Positions 1 through 7,458 of a stretch of 64,000 bases of DNA are shown here, piece by piece (the first letter of the stretch is position 1; the number at the start of each line of letters is the position of its first letter). The notes below the pieces were generated by a model. The model made no database searches. It saw only the letters and a list, made by a program, of their open reading frames with translations, and was not told where the DNA came from. This DNA comes from Gulosibacter chungangensis (GTDB lineage Bacteria; Actinomycetota; Actinomycetes; Actinomycetales; Microbacteriaceae), in the NCBI RefSeq assembly GCF_008831155.1, contig NZ_WBKB01000008.1, forward strand, positions 1-64,000. The letters run 5' to 3'. The position numbers and the translations under genes were made by a program.

Positions 1-125
1 GATTGCGCTGGCTCACCGTCGATCGACAGTGCTGTTCGCGATGATGCGCGACGGCACCCTCTACGACGCACCGGAACCCCGACCGCTGGCATTAGCTGCT
101 TGACAGATCACATAGGGGCACCCCC
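1..125 (+). mobile_element. Right end of an IS110-family insertion sequence (cut by window edge)
   Basis: The window opens inside an IS110-type element. The transposase reading frame ends at position 103. It is followed at once by TTGACAGATCACATAGGGGC, which overlaps the stop codon and resembles the short right end I know from actinobacterial IS110 members (TTGACA..CATAGGGgCAC). IS110 elements lack long terminal inverted repeats, so the exact border cannot be set; I place it near 125. Everything further left lies outside the window. Confidence 0.6.
2..103 (+). CDS. IS110-family transposase, C-terminal fragment (5' end outside window)
   Basis: Only the last 33 codons and the stop are present. 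The visible residues include HRRSTVLFAMMRDGTLY, which matches the C-terminal tail typical of IS110 transposases (R-x-x-V-L-x-A-M-L-R-D-G-T). The catalytic RuvC-like DEDD domain and the Ser-containing transposase_20 domain would lie to the left. The family call rests on this short tail and on the element end just after it. Whether the gene is intact cannot be judged here. Confidence 0.6.
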   Translation: MALAHRRSTVLFAMMRDGTLYDAPEPRPLALAA

Positions 126-301
126 CAAGAGACTTTCCAAAATCAAGTGGCTTCGCCGAATTGATCCGCGGTTCGCGCCCAAAACATAAAACCCCAGGTC
201 GCGCGGTGGGGCCACGGTGACACCACCGGCACGGTTCACCCAGAAACAGGAAAACCCCTGATCCCACGCCCCCGCCACGGTGGCAGGACCGCGCGTGAGT
301 G

Positions 302-1030
302 TCAGTCGGAGGTCGTTGCCTCTGGCATCTTGATTCCCTCGAAAGGGGCCGCGTGGCGGATGAACTCGGCACGATCTGTTTCACTGATCGTCGTGATCCC
401 ATAGAACAAGGAAACACCCGCCACGAGTTCGTCGTCGCTCTCGCCCGCCTGGTAGTCAGGGTTGAGCGTTTCGTCCTGGATGGTGACGTCGAAGAACTCA
501 GTCCCGCGATAGAAGCTCCCTACCCGCATCCACTTTGGATACTCCTCGAAGTAGGTGTCGCGCACTTGGTCAGTGATCTCATACCGTTCCGCGATCTCTC
601 GAACGGTGTCGATAACCGCATCCCATTGTTCGATGGGGATTGTGACGTTCACCTCATGGCTTGCAGAGTTATAGGTGGTTAGCAGCGATTTGCCACCGTA
701 CCCGTTGCCTTCCTGTGGATACCAGCCACTTTCGTTTTCTACCGTCCACCCAGTGATGCCGTACTCACTTTCGAGAGTGTCCTGAACTTCGGCGATGAGC
801 TCGTCTGCTCGCGCCTCAACCTCTTCAGCAGCGGAGAGCATCAACACATCGTTTGCTGGGATGCCCGCGTGCGCCGGGTAGTCGACCCAATCAACGGTGA
901 CAGTGTTCCCCTCAGCGTCGGTCGTGGTCGTCGTCGGAGAGGGGGCGCAGGCAGACAGCAAAATCGCTGCCGCTACAGCAACTGCCGCGCCGAGCGCGAC
1001 ACGTGGCCGCAATCGTGTTTCGATCATCAT
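302..1030 (-). CDS. Putative lipoprotein, unknown function
   Basis: 242 residues. The N-terminus has basic residues, a hydrophobic stretch of about 17 residues and the lipobox LLSAC near residue 28, followed by CAPSPTTTTT, so this should be an exported, lipid-anchored protein with a Thr-rich tether. The mature part is soluble-looking and acidic, with several Trp and Tyr residues and no motif I recognise. The ATG is preceded by AGGAGA seven bases upstream. It overlaps the end of the upstream 371-residue gene by four bases (ATGA), so the two are translationally coupled and probably act together at the cell envelope. The function is unknown. Confidence 0.75.
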   Translation of the reverse strand: MMIETRLRPRVALGAAVAVAAAILLSACAPSPTTTTTDAEGNTVTVDWVDYPAHAGIPANDVLMLSAAEEVEARADELIAEVQDTLESEYGITGWTVENESGWYPQEGNGYGGKSLLTTYNSASHEVNVTIPIEQWDAVIDTVREIAERYEITDQVRDTYFEEYPKWMRVGSFYRGTEFFDVTIQDETLNPDYQAGESDDELVAGVSLFYGITTISETDRAEFIRHAAPFEGIKMPEATTSD

Positions 1031-2145
1031 GGTTGGTTCTCCTGCCTCACCCAGTCGGTGCGTTCGCCGTTCTCTTCGAGTACCCAGCGCAGGGGGTCGT
1101 CGATGTAGCGCACGTTCGGTGTGAACCAGAACGTCTGATCCGGGTCCCAGCCCGCGATCACGGTAGCGGCCTGTTCATCGACAGGGATCGCTGTTCCCGC
1201 CGCAGAAAGATACGCCTGTACCTGGAGGTGCACGGCGTCGTAGTGTTCGGCGACTTTCGCCCAGTCCGGGCTCACCCAAGCGCCATCTCGCCCGGTGGTG
1301 CGGTACCAGTCGTGACGCTTCTGCGCGGTGACCTCGATCGGGAACCGCGCGCAAAGTTCCGCCCACGCTTGTGCGGTGTCGATCTCGAAGATACGCAGCC
1401 CCGCGGGTATCCCCAGCCGCCGGGTATCCGCTTGCTCGTAGCCGAGGCTGTCTTCCACGAACCACAACCCGGCAGGACTCCCGTCGAACAGTGCTCTGGT
1501 GGTCGAGGGAAGCTCCCACGGTGGCCGCGACCACCACATCCCGCTCCAGTTCGCAGTCACATCCGACGGTCGCTCACGCTTGGCGGCCAGTTCTTCTTCG
1601 ATGATCTGATCCCGCACCTTGCGAAGTAGCGCCATCGGGTCTGTCATGATCTCGTGCGGGGGCGCGTCATCCCACTCCACCTGCCATTGGGAACACTCCG
1701 CTACCGGCTCGCCCCACCACTCGGCATGCACAGACGCGGCGACGTGCTCCGCGACGCGGCGAAGCGGGGCCTGCATCTCGACTGTCGCCGCGAGTACGTC
1801 GTTCCCGTCGGCTTCCTGCCAGTACCTTGCCGAACCGACCGACTCGGCGACGCAATCACGCAACAGTTCCGGCGTCACTTCGGCCAACGCCACAGTTTCC
1901 AAGCGTGCTGCAACCTCAGCGGGCGTGACCTCCTGAATCTCCGCACCGACGTCGCCGATCAACTGCACCGACGTGCCCTTACCTGGGTCGAGATGATACG
2001 AGGCGAGAAAGACTCCCGCGTTAAACGAGTCCTCACGGTACTCGGGGTCGTGGAGGCGATCAGACGCGATCGCGTACTCGAGGAGCAATCGTCGTCCCCG
2101 TGGCCCGCGCATGAGGAGGTCTGCCAGCGAGGTTGTGTTGTTCAT
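1027..2145 (-). CDS. Hypothetical protein, middle gene of a three-gene unit
   Basis: About 372 residues, soluble, acidic and Trp-rich, with no signal peptide and no membrane segment. I see no catalytic motif I can name. The start is supported by GGGAGGTG ending five bases before the ATG. It is coupled at both ends: its ATG overlaps the stop of the 71-residue gene, and its stop overlaps the ATG of the lipoprotein gene. The order small protein - cytoplasmic protein - lipoprotein resembles cargo units found in actinobacterial mobile regions, but that is a comparison from memory and not a homology result. Role unknown. Confidence 0.7.
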   Translation of the reverse strand: MNNTTSLADLLMRGPRGRRLLLEYAIASDRLHDPEYREDSFNAGVFLASYHLDPGKGTSVQLIGDVGAEIQEVTPAEVAARLETVALAEVTPELLRDCVAESVGSARYWQEADGNDVLAATVEMQAPLRRVAEHVAASVHAEWWGEPVAECSQWQVEWDDAPPHEIMTDPMALLRKVRDQIIEEELAAKRERPSDVTANWSGMWWSRPPWELPSTTRALFDGSPAGLWFVEDSLGYEQADTRRLGIPAGLRIFEIDTAQAWAELCARFPIEVTAQKRHDWYRTTGRDGAWVSPDWAKVAEHYDAVHLQVQAYLSAAGTAIPVDEQAATVIAGWDPDQTFWFTPNVRYIDDPLRWVLEENGERTDWVRQENQP

Positions 2146-2357
2146 GCGGACACCTCCCGTAGCACGTAGGAGTAGTTGCCGCGCAGCGTCTGATCGGAGG
2201 CCGGATCCAAGTCGGGGCTTGACCCCCAGTCCTGGCCGTCAAGCCGTGTCAAGGTGGAATCAGCCGCAGAGAGATCCCCGGTTGTCTCAGTACCGACACA
2301 CAACCCAATGCCGCAGCAAGCCTGAGCCCACTCGCTTTCCTCCACCAGAATCCGCAC
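2142..2357 (-). CDS. Small hypothetical protein, first gene of the unit
   Basis: About 71 residues starting at a GTG; a later in-frame GTG (VEESEW) is also possible. The sequence has a DWGSS turn in the middle and two cysteines near the start. The size, acidic composition and a central W-G pair recall small secreted or partner proteins of the ESX/WXG kind, but it is shorter than the usual ~100 residues and I do not claim membership. It may be truncated at its 3' end relative to a longer ancestor. The four-base overlap with the next gene supports real translation. Confidence 0.45.
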   Translation of the reverse strand: MRILVEESEWAQACCGIGLCVGTETTGDLSAADSTLTRLDGQDWGSSPDLDPASDQTLRGNYSYVLREVSA

Positions 2358-2466
2358 ACTCCGAGTCTACGAACTGCCCCTGAGAATCCGACTGCCTGGC
2401 TCCTCGGCTCTAACACCCCTCAGTCTCAAAGTGAGGCACGTATGCCACCGTGGGTGGGGCGTGCGC

Positions 2467-2498
2467 ACCTCCCTCATGAGACGACTCATGAGGGAGGT
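2467..2498. promoter_or_regulatory. Perfect 14-bp inverted repeat covering the relaxase ribosome binding site
   Basis: ACCTCCCTCATGAG (2467-2480), loop ACGA, then its exact reverse complement (2485-2498). The right arm contains AGGGAGG, the Shine-Dalgarno sequence for the relaxase ATG at 2503. In mRNA the hairpin would hide the site, a simple translational brake. As DNA, an inverted repeat just ahead of a MobF relaxase is also where an oriT-proximal binding site could lie. The two readings are not exclusive. Confidence 0.7.
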
Positions 2499-2502
2499 CG
2501 AG

Positions 2503-5500
2503 ATGAAGGGCGGTGTGATCCTGTTTCGCGGCAGCGGGGCTGCCGCGCGCCGTTATGTCGAGGCCGACCGCTCCCGCGCTGACGAGTACTACCTCGACGC
2601 GGACAACGCCGTGGCCGAGTACGCGGTGCTCGACGCCAGCGGCGAGGTCACGGACACCCGTTCCCTGACCGCCGAGGAGTATGAGGGTTGGGTGGACTGG
2701 ACGGAACCGATCACGGGTGAGTCGATGGGCACCCCGCGCAAGCCGGGTGAGGGGTCGAAGGGTTCGCCGTTGTTCGCGGAGATGACGCTCAACGCCCCTA
2801 AGTCCTTGTCGGTCGCAGCCGCACTCCACCCGGAGGTATCAGCAGCGCTCGATGCTGCGCAGCAGGACGCGCTGGCTGAGATTCGCCGGTGGCTCGGCCA
2901 GCACTCCGTCACCAGGGTCGGGCCGCGCGACCAACGGGAAGTGCTGCCTATCGAGCGGATGCAGGTCGTTGGTATTCGGCATAAGACCTCGCGTGCGGGC
3001 GATCCGCACCGGCACATTCATATGCAGATCGGCACGCGGGTGCGGGCGGCTGGGAAGTGGCGGGCGCTCGATACGGCGGCGTTGTTCAAACAGCAGGGCG
3101 TGATCCGTGCCCTCGGCACCGCGGTGATCGCCGCGCACCCGCACCTCGCGCAGACCCTTGGCGAGCACGGCCTGACACTCGACCCGGTTTCCGGTGAGGT
3201 GGTGGAGTTGCGGCCGTTCAATGGGGTGATGTCGAAGCGGTCGGCGCAGATCAGACGCAACCTTGACCGGCTCAAAGCCGAATGGGAAGCCGAGCACCCC
3301 GGCGAAGAGCTCGGCCCGGTGATGACGGCGAGGCTGCAGGGCATCGCGTGGACACACGAACGGCCTGGGAAGAAGCCTGCTGATTTGAAGAACGAGCAGT
3401 GGTGGGTGCAGGAACTCCGCGACGCCGGATACAACCCCGCTGCGCCGCAACGCAGCACCGTGCAGAGCCTGGTGCTGTTGGATGATCTTGCGGTGCAGGA
3501 GGTTGCATCGCGGGCGCTGGATCGCTGCGCCGCCGTATCATCAGCATGGACGAGACACACGGTGCAGGAGCATGTCACCCGCATCACCACCGAACACGGT
3601 GTGCAAGCAACCCCCGCTGAGCTGCGGGATTTCATCACGATGGCGACCGAGCTTGCGGTCTCGGACTGCTTCTCCATCCTGCCACCTGATGCGGCGACGC
3701 CGGAGCATGTCGCGCACTTGACCAGCCTCACCGTTGTCGCCGCCGAAACCGCGCTCCGTGACCGGCTCACCGCCGCCACACCGGAGCAAGAACTGGAGCA
3801 TCCGGACGTGACCGATGCTGCACGAGTGGCAGGGCTGGATGAAGGGCAGACGATGGCTGCTGCTGCGGTTGCATCCTCTGACCCGTTGGTGATCGTGGAG
3901 GGCGCGGCGGGCAGCGGGAAGACGACGATGCTGCGCACCGCCATCGAAGCCGCCGCCGAGCACGGGCGTGCGTCGCGGGTGGTTGCACCGACGCTGCGGG
4001 CGGCGCAGGTCGCGCACGAAGAACTCGGCGTCCCCGCAACATCCGTTGCAGCGCTCGTGCACGCGCACGGATGGCGCTGGAACTCCGATGGCGTATGGAC
4101 ACGCCTGAGCCCCGGCGACACCGACCCCGACACCGGACGCACCTTCACCGGGCCCTCAGCGGATGCAGTGCTGCGCCGGGGTGAGCGGGTGATCGTGGAC
4201 GAGGCCGGGATGCTCGACCAAGACACCGCCCACGCCCTCCTCACCATCACCGCCGAAGCAGGCGCGACCGTCGCGCTCGTCGGCGACCGCGCCCAACTCC
4301 CCGCCGTCGGCCGGGGCGGCGTGCTCGACATGGCCGCCCAGGTTCGTGGCCGCACCTACGACATGACCGAACTCCACCGGTTCGCCGACGCCGAGTACGC
4401 GGCACTCACCTTGACGATGCGCGACCGGGAGAACCCCGGCGAAGTGTTCGACCGGCTCGCAGCCATGGGCCTCGTAACACTGCACGCGGACGAGGAACAA
4501 GCCCAGCAGCACGTCACCGAGCACGCTACTGAGGGTGAGGCGATCACGGTCGCCTCGAACGATGAGGCCGCCACGTTGAACGAGCGCATCCGCACAGGAC
4601 GGGTTGAGAACGGTGAGGTCGATGACACGATTACGGCGTTCGGGAGCGACGAGCTGCCTATCGGTCGGGGCGATCTGATCCAAACCAGGAAGAACGACAC
4701 CGCGCTTGGCGTAGCGAACCGGCAACAGTGGATCGTCCAGCACATCGCTGAGGACGGCACCCTCTACGCGCGAGAAACAGCCAGCGGGCGCAGAAACCCG
4801 CGCACCGTCGCCCTGCCACCTGAGTACGTGAGTGAACACGCGCACCTGTCGTACGCCGCGACCGCGTACGGCGTCCAAGGCGCAACCGTCAACACCTCCC
4901 ACACGCTGCTCACTGAGGCGACGAGCGCGGCAGGCGTCTACGTCGGCATGACCCGAGGCCGCGAGCACAACCGGCTGTACGTCATCGCTGAGAATCTGGC
5001 GGATGCGCGTGCGCAGTTCGTTGATGCGATGGAACGCGACCGGGCAGACCGTGGTCTCACCCACGCCACCGTCCAAGCCGCCGAAGCAGTGCGGGGCATC
5101 ATCAAGAACGGCCCGATCCGCCGCGTCACCGAAGAACTCGCCAGACTCGACAGGGAGGCCGAACGTGTAGAGCGGCAAGCGGAGCGGTGGGATCAGATCG
5201 CCGCGCGCCTCGATGCCCAACGTGCCGCTCATCGGGTTGAGGATGACGAGAGCACCGCAGTTCTCCGCAAGGCCGAGGAAGCCGCCGAGCAGGTACGCAC
5301 CGAGGTCGCCGGGCCGCTCACTGTCCAGGCCGAGCGCGACGGCGCGGCATACCTCGCTGCCGTCGCAGACGAGGCCGCCGCCCGTGGCCGCCTCGCCACC
5401 GTAGGCAGGTTCGGCAGACGCAAAACCCGCACTGAGCACCAGGCCGCGACCGAACGCACCCAGACGTTGCGCGGGCAGGTCAGCACCGAGTGGGGCGCCA

Positions 5501-5958
5501 CGCCTGAGAATCCTGATCGGCTCATCGAATGGGCGCGCAAGGTTGCCGCGAAACGCGCGGGCGCCGACCCTCGCGTGGCCGAGGCAGCGCAGGTTGTCGA
5601 AGCCGCCAGGACCGGCCGCGAGGAAGTACGACGACGCCATGAGCAGGAACGCCGGGCGATGCTCGTGCGCGAGTACGGAGCCGACCAAGCGCGTCGCACT
5701 GATCTCGGAATTGGCGGCGTCAGCTCGCATCGTGTGGTGCGAGATGCTAAGACCCAGGCCGCTATGCTCCGTACCGAGGCCGACGAACTCCGTGCACTGC
5801 CCGTCAACGATGCCGCCCGGCTGATCGAGGCCAAACGTGCCGGGCAGGAGCAGCGCCGACAGCAGATGGCAGAACGAGCCCGTCGGCTCAGCGACCCCTA
5901 CGAGCATGAACTCCATCGTCACAATCCCGATCGCTGGCGGCCGACGCGCGGGCTATGA
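2503..5958 (+). CDS. MobF-family conjugative relaxase/helicase (TrwC/TraA type)
   Basis: About 1151 residues. The N-terminal relaxase domain has a tyrosine pair at 29-30 (nucleophile candidates) and the metal-binding cluster HRHIH at 169-173. The C-terminal half is a RecD2/TraI-like helicase: Walker A GAAGSGKTT at 467-475, Walker B VIVDEAGML, motif III LVGDRAQLP, and the UvrD-like C-terminal signatures YGVQGAT and GMTRGR. A charged coiled-coil-like tail follows. The enzyme would nick at oriT, stay bound to the 5' end and unwind the strand for transfer. I chose the ATG at 2503 because AGGGAGG lies five bases upstream and family members begin at the corresponding M-K-G-G-V; in-frame codons upstream run into the inverted repeat. 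No type IV secretion genes are in the window, so the element is partial or extends left. Confidence 0.9.
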   Translation: MKGGVILFRGSGAAARRYVEADRSRADEYYLDADNAVAEYAVLDASGEVTDTRSLTAEEYEGWVDWTEPITGESMGTPRKPGEGSKGSPLFAEMTLNAPKSLSVAAALHPEVSAALDAAQQDALAEIRRWLGQHSVTRVGPRDQREVLPIERMQVVGIRHKTSRAGDPHRHIHMQIGTRVRAAGKWRALDTAALFKQQGVIRALGTAVIAAHPHLAQTLGEHGLTLDPVSGEVVELRPFNGVMSKRSAQIRRNLDRLKAEWEAEHPGEELGPVMTARLQGIAWTHERPGKKPADLKNEQWWVQELRDAGYNPAAPQRSTVQSLVLLDDLAVQEVASRALDRCAAVSSAWTRHTVQEHVTRITTEHGVQATPAELRDFITMATELAVSDCFSILPPDAATPEHVAHLTSLTVVAAETALRDRLTAATPEQELEHPDVTDAARVAGLDEGQTMAAAAVASSDPLVIVEGAAGSGKTTMLRTAIEAAAEHGRASRVVAPTLRAAQVAHEELGVPATSVAALVHAHGWRWNSDGVWTRLSPGDTDPDTGRTFTGPSADAVLRRGERVIVDEAGMLDQDTAHALLTITAEAGATVALVGDRAQLPAVGRGGVLDMAAQVRGRTYDMTELHRFADAEYAALTLTMRDRENPGEVFDRLAAMGLVTLHADEEQAQQHVTEHATEGEAITVASNDEAATLNERIRTGRVENGEVDDTITAFGSDELPIGRGDLIQTRKNDTALGVANRQQWIVQHIAEDGTLYARETASGRRNPRTVALPPEYVSEHAHLSYAATAYGVQGATVNTSHTLLTEATSAAGVYVGMTRGREHNRLYVIAENLADARAQFVDAMERDRADRGLTHATVQAAEAVRGIIKNGPIRRVTEELARLDREAERVERQAERWDQIAARLDAQRAAHRVEDDESTAVLRKAEEAAEQVRTEVAGPLTVQAERDGAAYLAAVADEAAARGRLATVGRFGRRKTRTEHQAATERTQTLRGQVSTEWGATPENPDRLIEWARKVAAKRAGADPRVAEAAQVVEAARTGREEVRRRHEQERRAMLVREYGADQARRTDLGIGGVSSHRVVRDAKTQAAMLRTEADELRALPVNDAARLIEAKRAGQEQRRQQMAERARRLSDPYEHELHRHNPDRWRPTRGL

Positions 5959-6180
5959 CGTCACTCCTTCACGTGCGTGTCGCCTGGTGACCGCTGACCG
6001 CATGCGGGAGAATGAGAGGGACATCTAGCGAACAGTAGGTGACCGCGTCACCGGTAGGAGGTCTCCGCCAGGTGAAGTCACCCGAACAAACAACGGTGTC
6101 CAGTGGTCACCGCAGTACGCACCGAGCCCTCGGGTTCCCGAAGCGTGGTACCAACCCTAGCGACCGGCAAGGGAACCAAG

Positions 6181-7458
6181 ATGTCCGGTAGCAAGCAGAT
6201 CTCTGTCATCCGGCTCGGCGCGGATGATCCACTACAGGTTGACAGTTCAGGATCGTTGACCGCAGTTCAGACTCGTCGAGTCGAGGCGTGGCTAGCCGCT
6301 TTACTTCAGACCGAGCATCTCTCACTTCTGATCGGCAACGGTTTGAGCGCAGCGGCGGGCAGTATGGCGGGGAAACACCCACCCCTAATGTCTCGCCACA
6401 TCTCAGAAGACGAGGAAGCGCCATTTCCTCGGATAAGAGAGTACGCGAAGGAATCGGCTCAGAACGTCGGTCGAGACGTAAATCTTGAAGACGAGATTCG
6501 AGCTGCCATGATGCTCGCGGATGGCCTCGCTGTGCTCGGTGAGAAGTCCAACGAGAACTCAGTCAGAGATGCCATTGAGGCCGCCATGTCGAGCCTGTTG
6601 AATGAAGTTCTGGATTTCGAAAGAAACATCTGGGAGCACCACCAGAAGTCTGACAGCGAAGCCCTTAAAGTTGCGCGCGCCTTGACACAGTTTCTCGGAC
6701 CCTTCGTCGCGCGGCCAGCTCAACGCGATCGTCTGAACCTCTTTACGACTAACTACGATCGGCTATTGGAGTACGCGGCCGATGTACTTGGTCTACATCT
6801 GATAGACCGCTTCGAAGGCAGGCTCCACCCCAAGTTCAGCGCATCCAGAATCAACCTGGACCTTCATTATTCTCCGCCGGGGATTAGGGGCGAGCCCCGA
6901 CTGGTCGACGGCGTGGCAAGGTTCGCCAAACTGCATGGTTCTATCGACTGGAGCTTCGCAAGAGGGGAGATTTGGCGCGACTCGATTCCTTTCGGCGGGC
7001 CTCGCACAGCTTCGAAAACAGCAGCGAACGCAGTCATCTACCCCAATCCGGCAAAGGATGTTGAGACCCTGTCCTATCCTTACGCCGAGTTGTTCCGCGA
7101 CTTCGCCGCGGCTGTTTGTCGCCCAAATACGACACTGGTCACTTTCGGCTACGGGTTCGGCGATGGTCATATTAATCGCGTGATTGCAGATATGCTCCGC
7201 GTTCCGTCAACCCATTTGGTTGTTGTCTCGCGCGATCCTCTGAGCGCCCTCGATTCCTTCAAGGCCCGGACTCTGTTTCCTGTGTCGCAGACGACTGAAC
7301 TTTTGGGCCCGGATGTAGGAGGCCTTGAAGAGTTCTCCTCCTTGCTCCCCGCAATTACCTCGGATCGAATCCTTGAAGCTCAGTTCGAATACCTCAACAA
7401 GCGATCTAAACTTGAGGATGAAATCGAGCCGAAGAACGCCGACAATGAGGGCTCATGA
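6181..7458 (+). CDS. SIR2-family NADase-like protein of a SIR2-HerA defence pair
   Basis: 425 residues. SIR2-like NAD-binding features are visible: GNGLS at 52-56 in place of the classical GAGIS, TTNYD at 189-193, the catalytic-type LHGSIDW with His252, and GYGFGD at 323-328. This set is typical of phage-defence SIR2 proteins, which hydrolyse NAD+, and not of deacetylases. The ATG at 6181 is preceded by AAGGGA at a spacing of six; an upstream in-frame GTG at 6103 is less likely. It overlaps the HerA-type ATPase gene by four bases (ATGA). SIR2 and HerA form a complex in the known two-gene anti-phage system, where infection triggers NAD+ loss and abortive death. G+C is visibly lower than in the relaxase. 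Confidence 0.87.
   Translation: MSGSKQISVIRLGADDPLQVDSSGSLTAVQTRRVEAWLAALLQTEHLSLLIGNGLSAAAGSMAGKHPPLMSRHISEDEEAPFPRIREYAKESAQNVGRDVNLEDEIRAAMMLADGLAVLGEKSNENSVRDAIEAAMSSLLNEVLDFERNIWEHHQKSDSEALKVARALTQFLGPFVARPAQRDRLNLFTTNYDRLLEYAADVLGLHLIDRFEGRLHPKFSASRINLDLHYSPPGIRGEPRLVDGVARFAKLHGSIDWSFARGEIWRDSIPFGGPRTASKTAANAVIYPNPAKDVETLSYPYAELFRDFAAAVCRPNTTLVTFGYGFGDGHINRVIADMLRVPSTHLVVVSRDPLSALDSFKARTLFPVSQTTELLGPDVGGLEEFSSLLPAITSDRILEAQFEYLNKRSKLEDEIEPKNADNEGS

Noticed and set aside
3018-4355. Second long minus-strand frame under the relaxase
   Set aside because: Ser/Ala/Arg/Cys-rich composition typical of antisense translation; no motif.
4156-5922. Long minus-strand open frame (588 codons) antisense to the relaxase
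   Set aside because: Pure shadow of a high-GC gene; no motif, and the plus-strand frame has clear relaxase and helicase motifs.
6103-6180. Upstream GTG as the start of the SIR2 gene
   Set aside because: No binding site before it, whereas AAGGGA stands six bases before the ATG at 6181.
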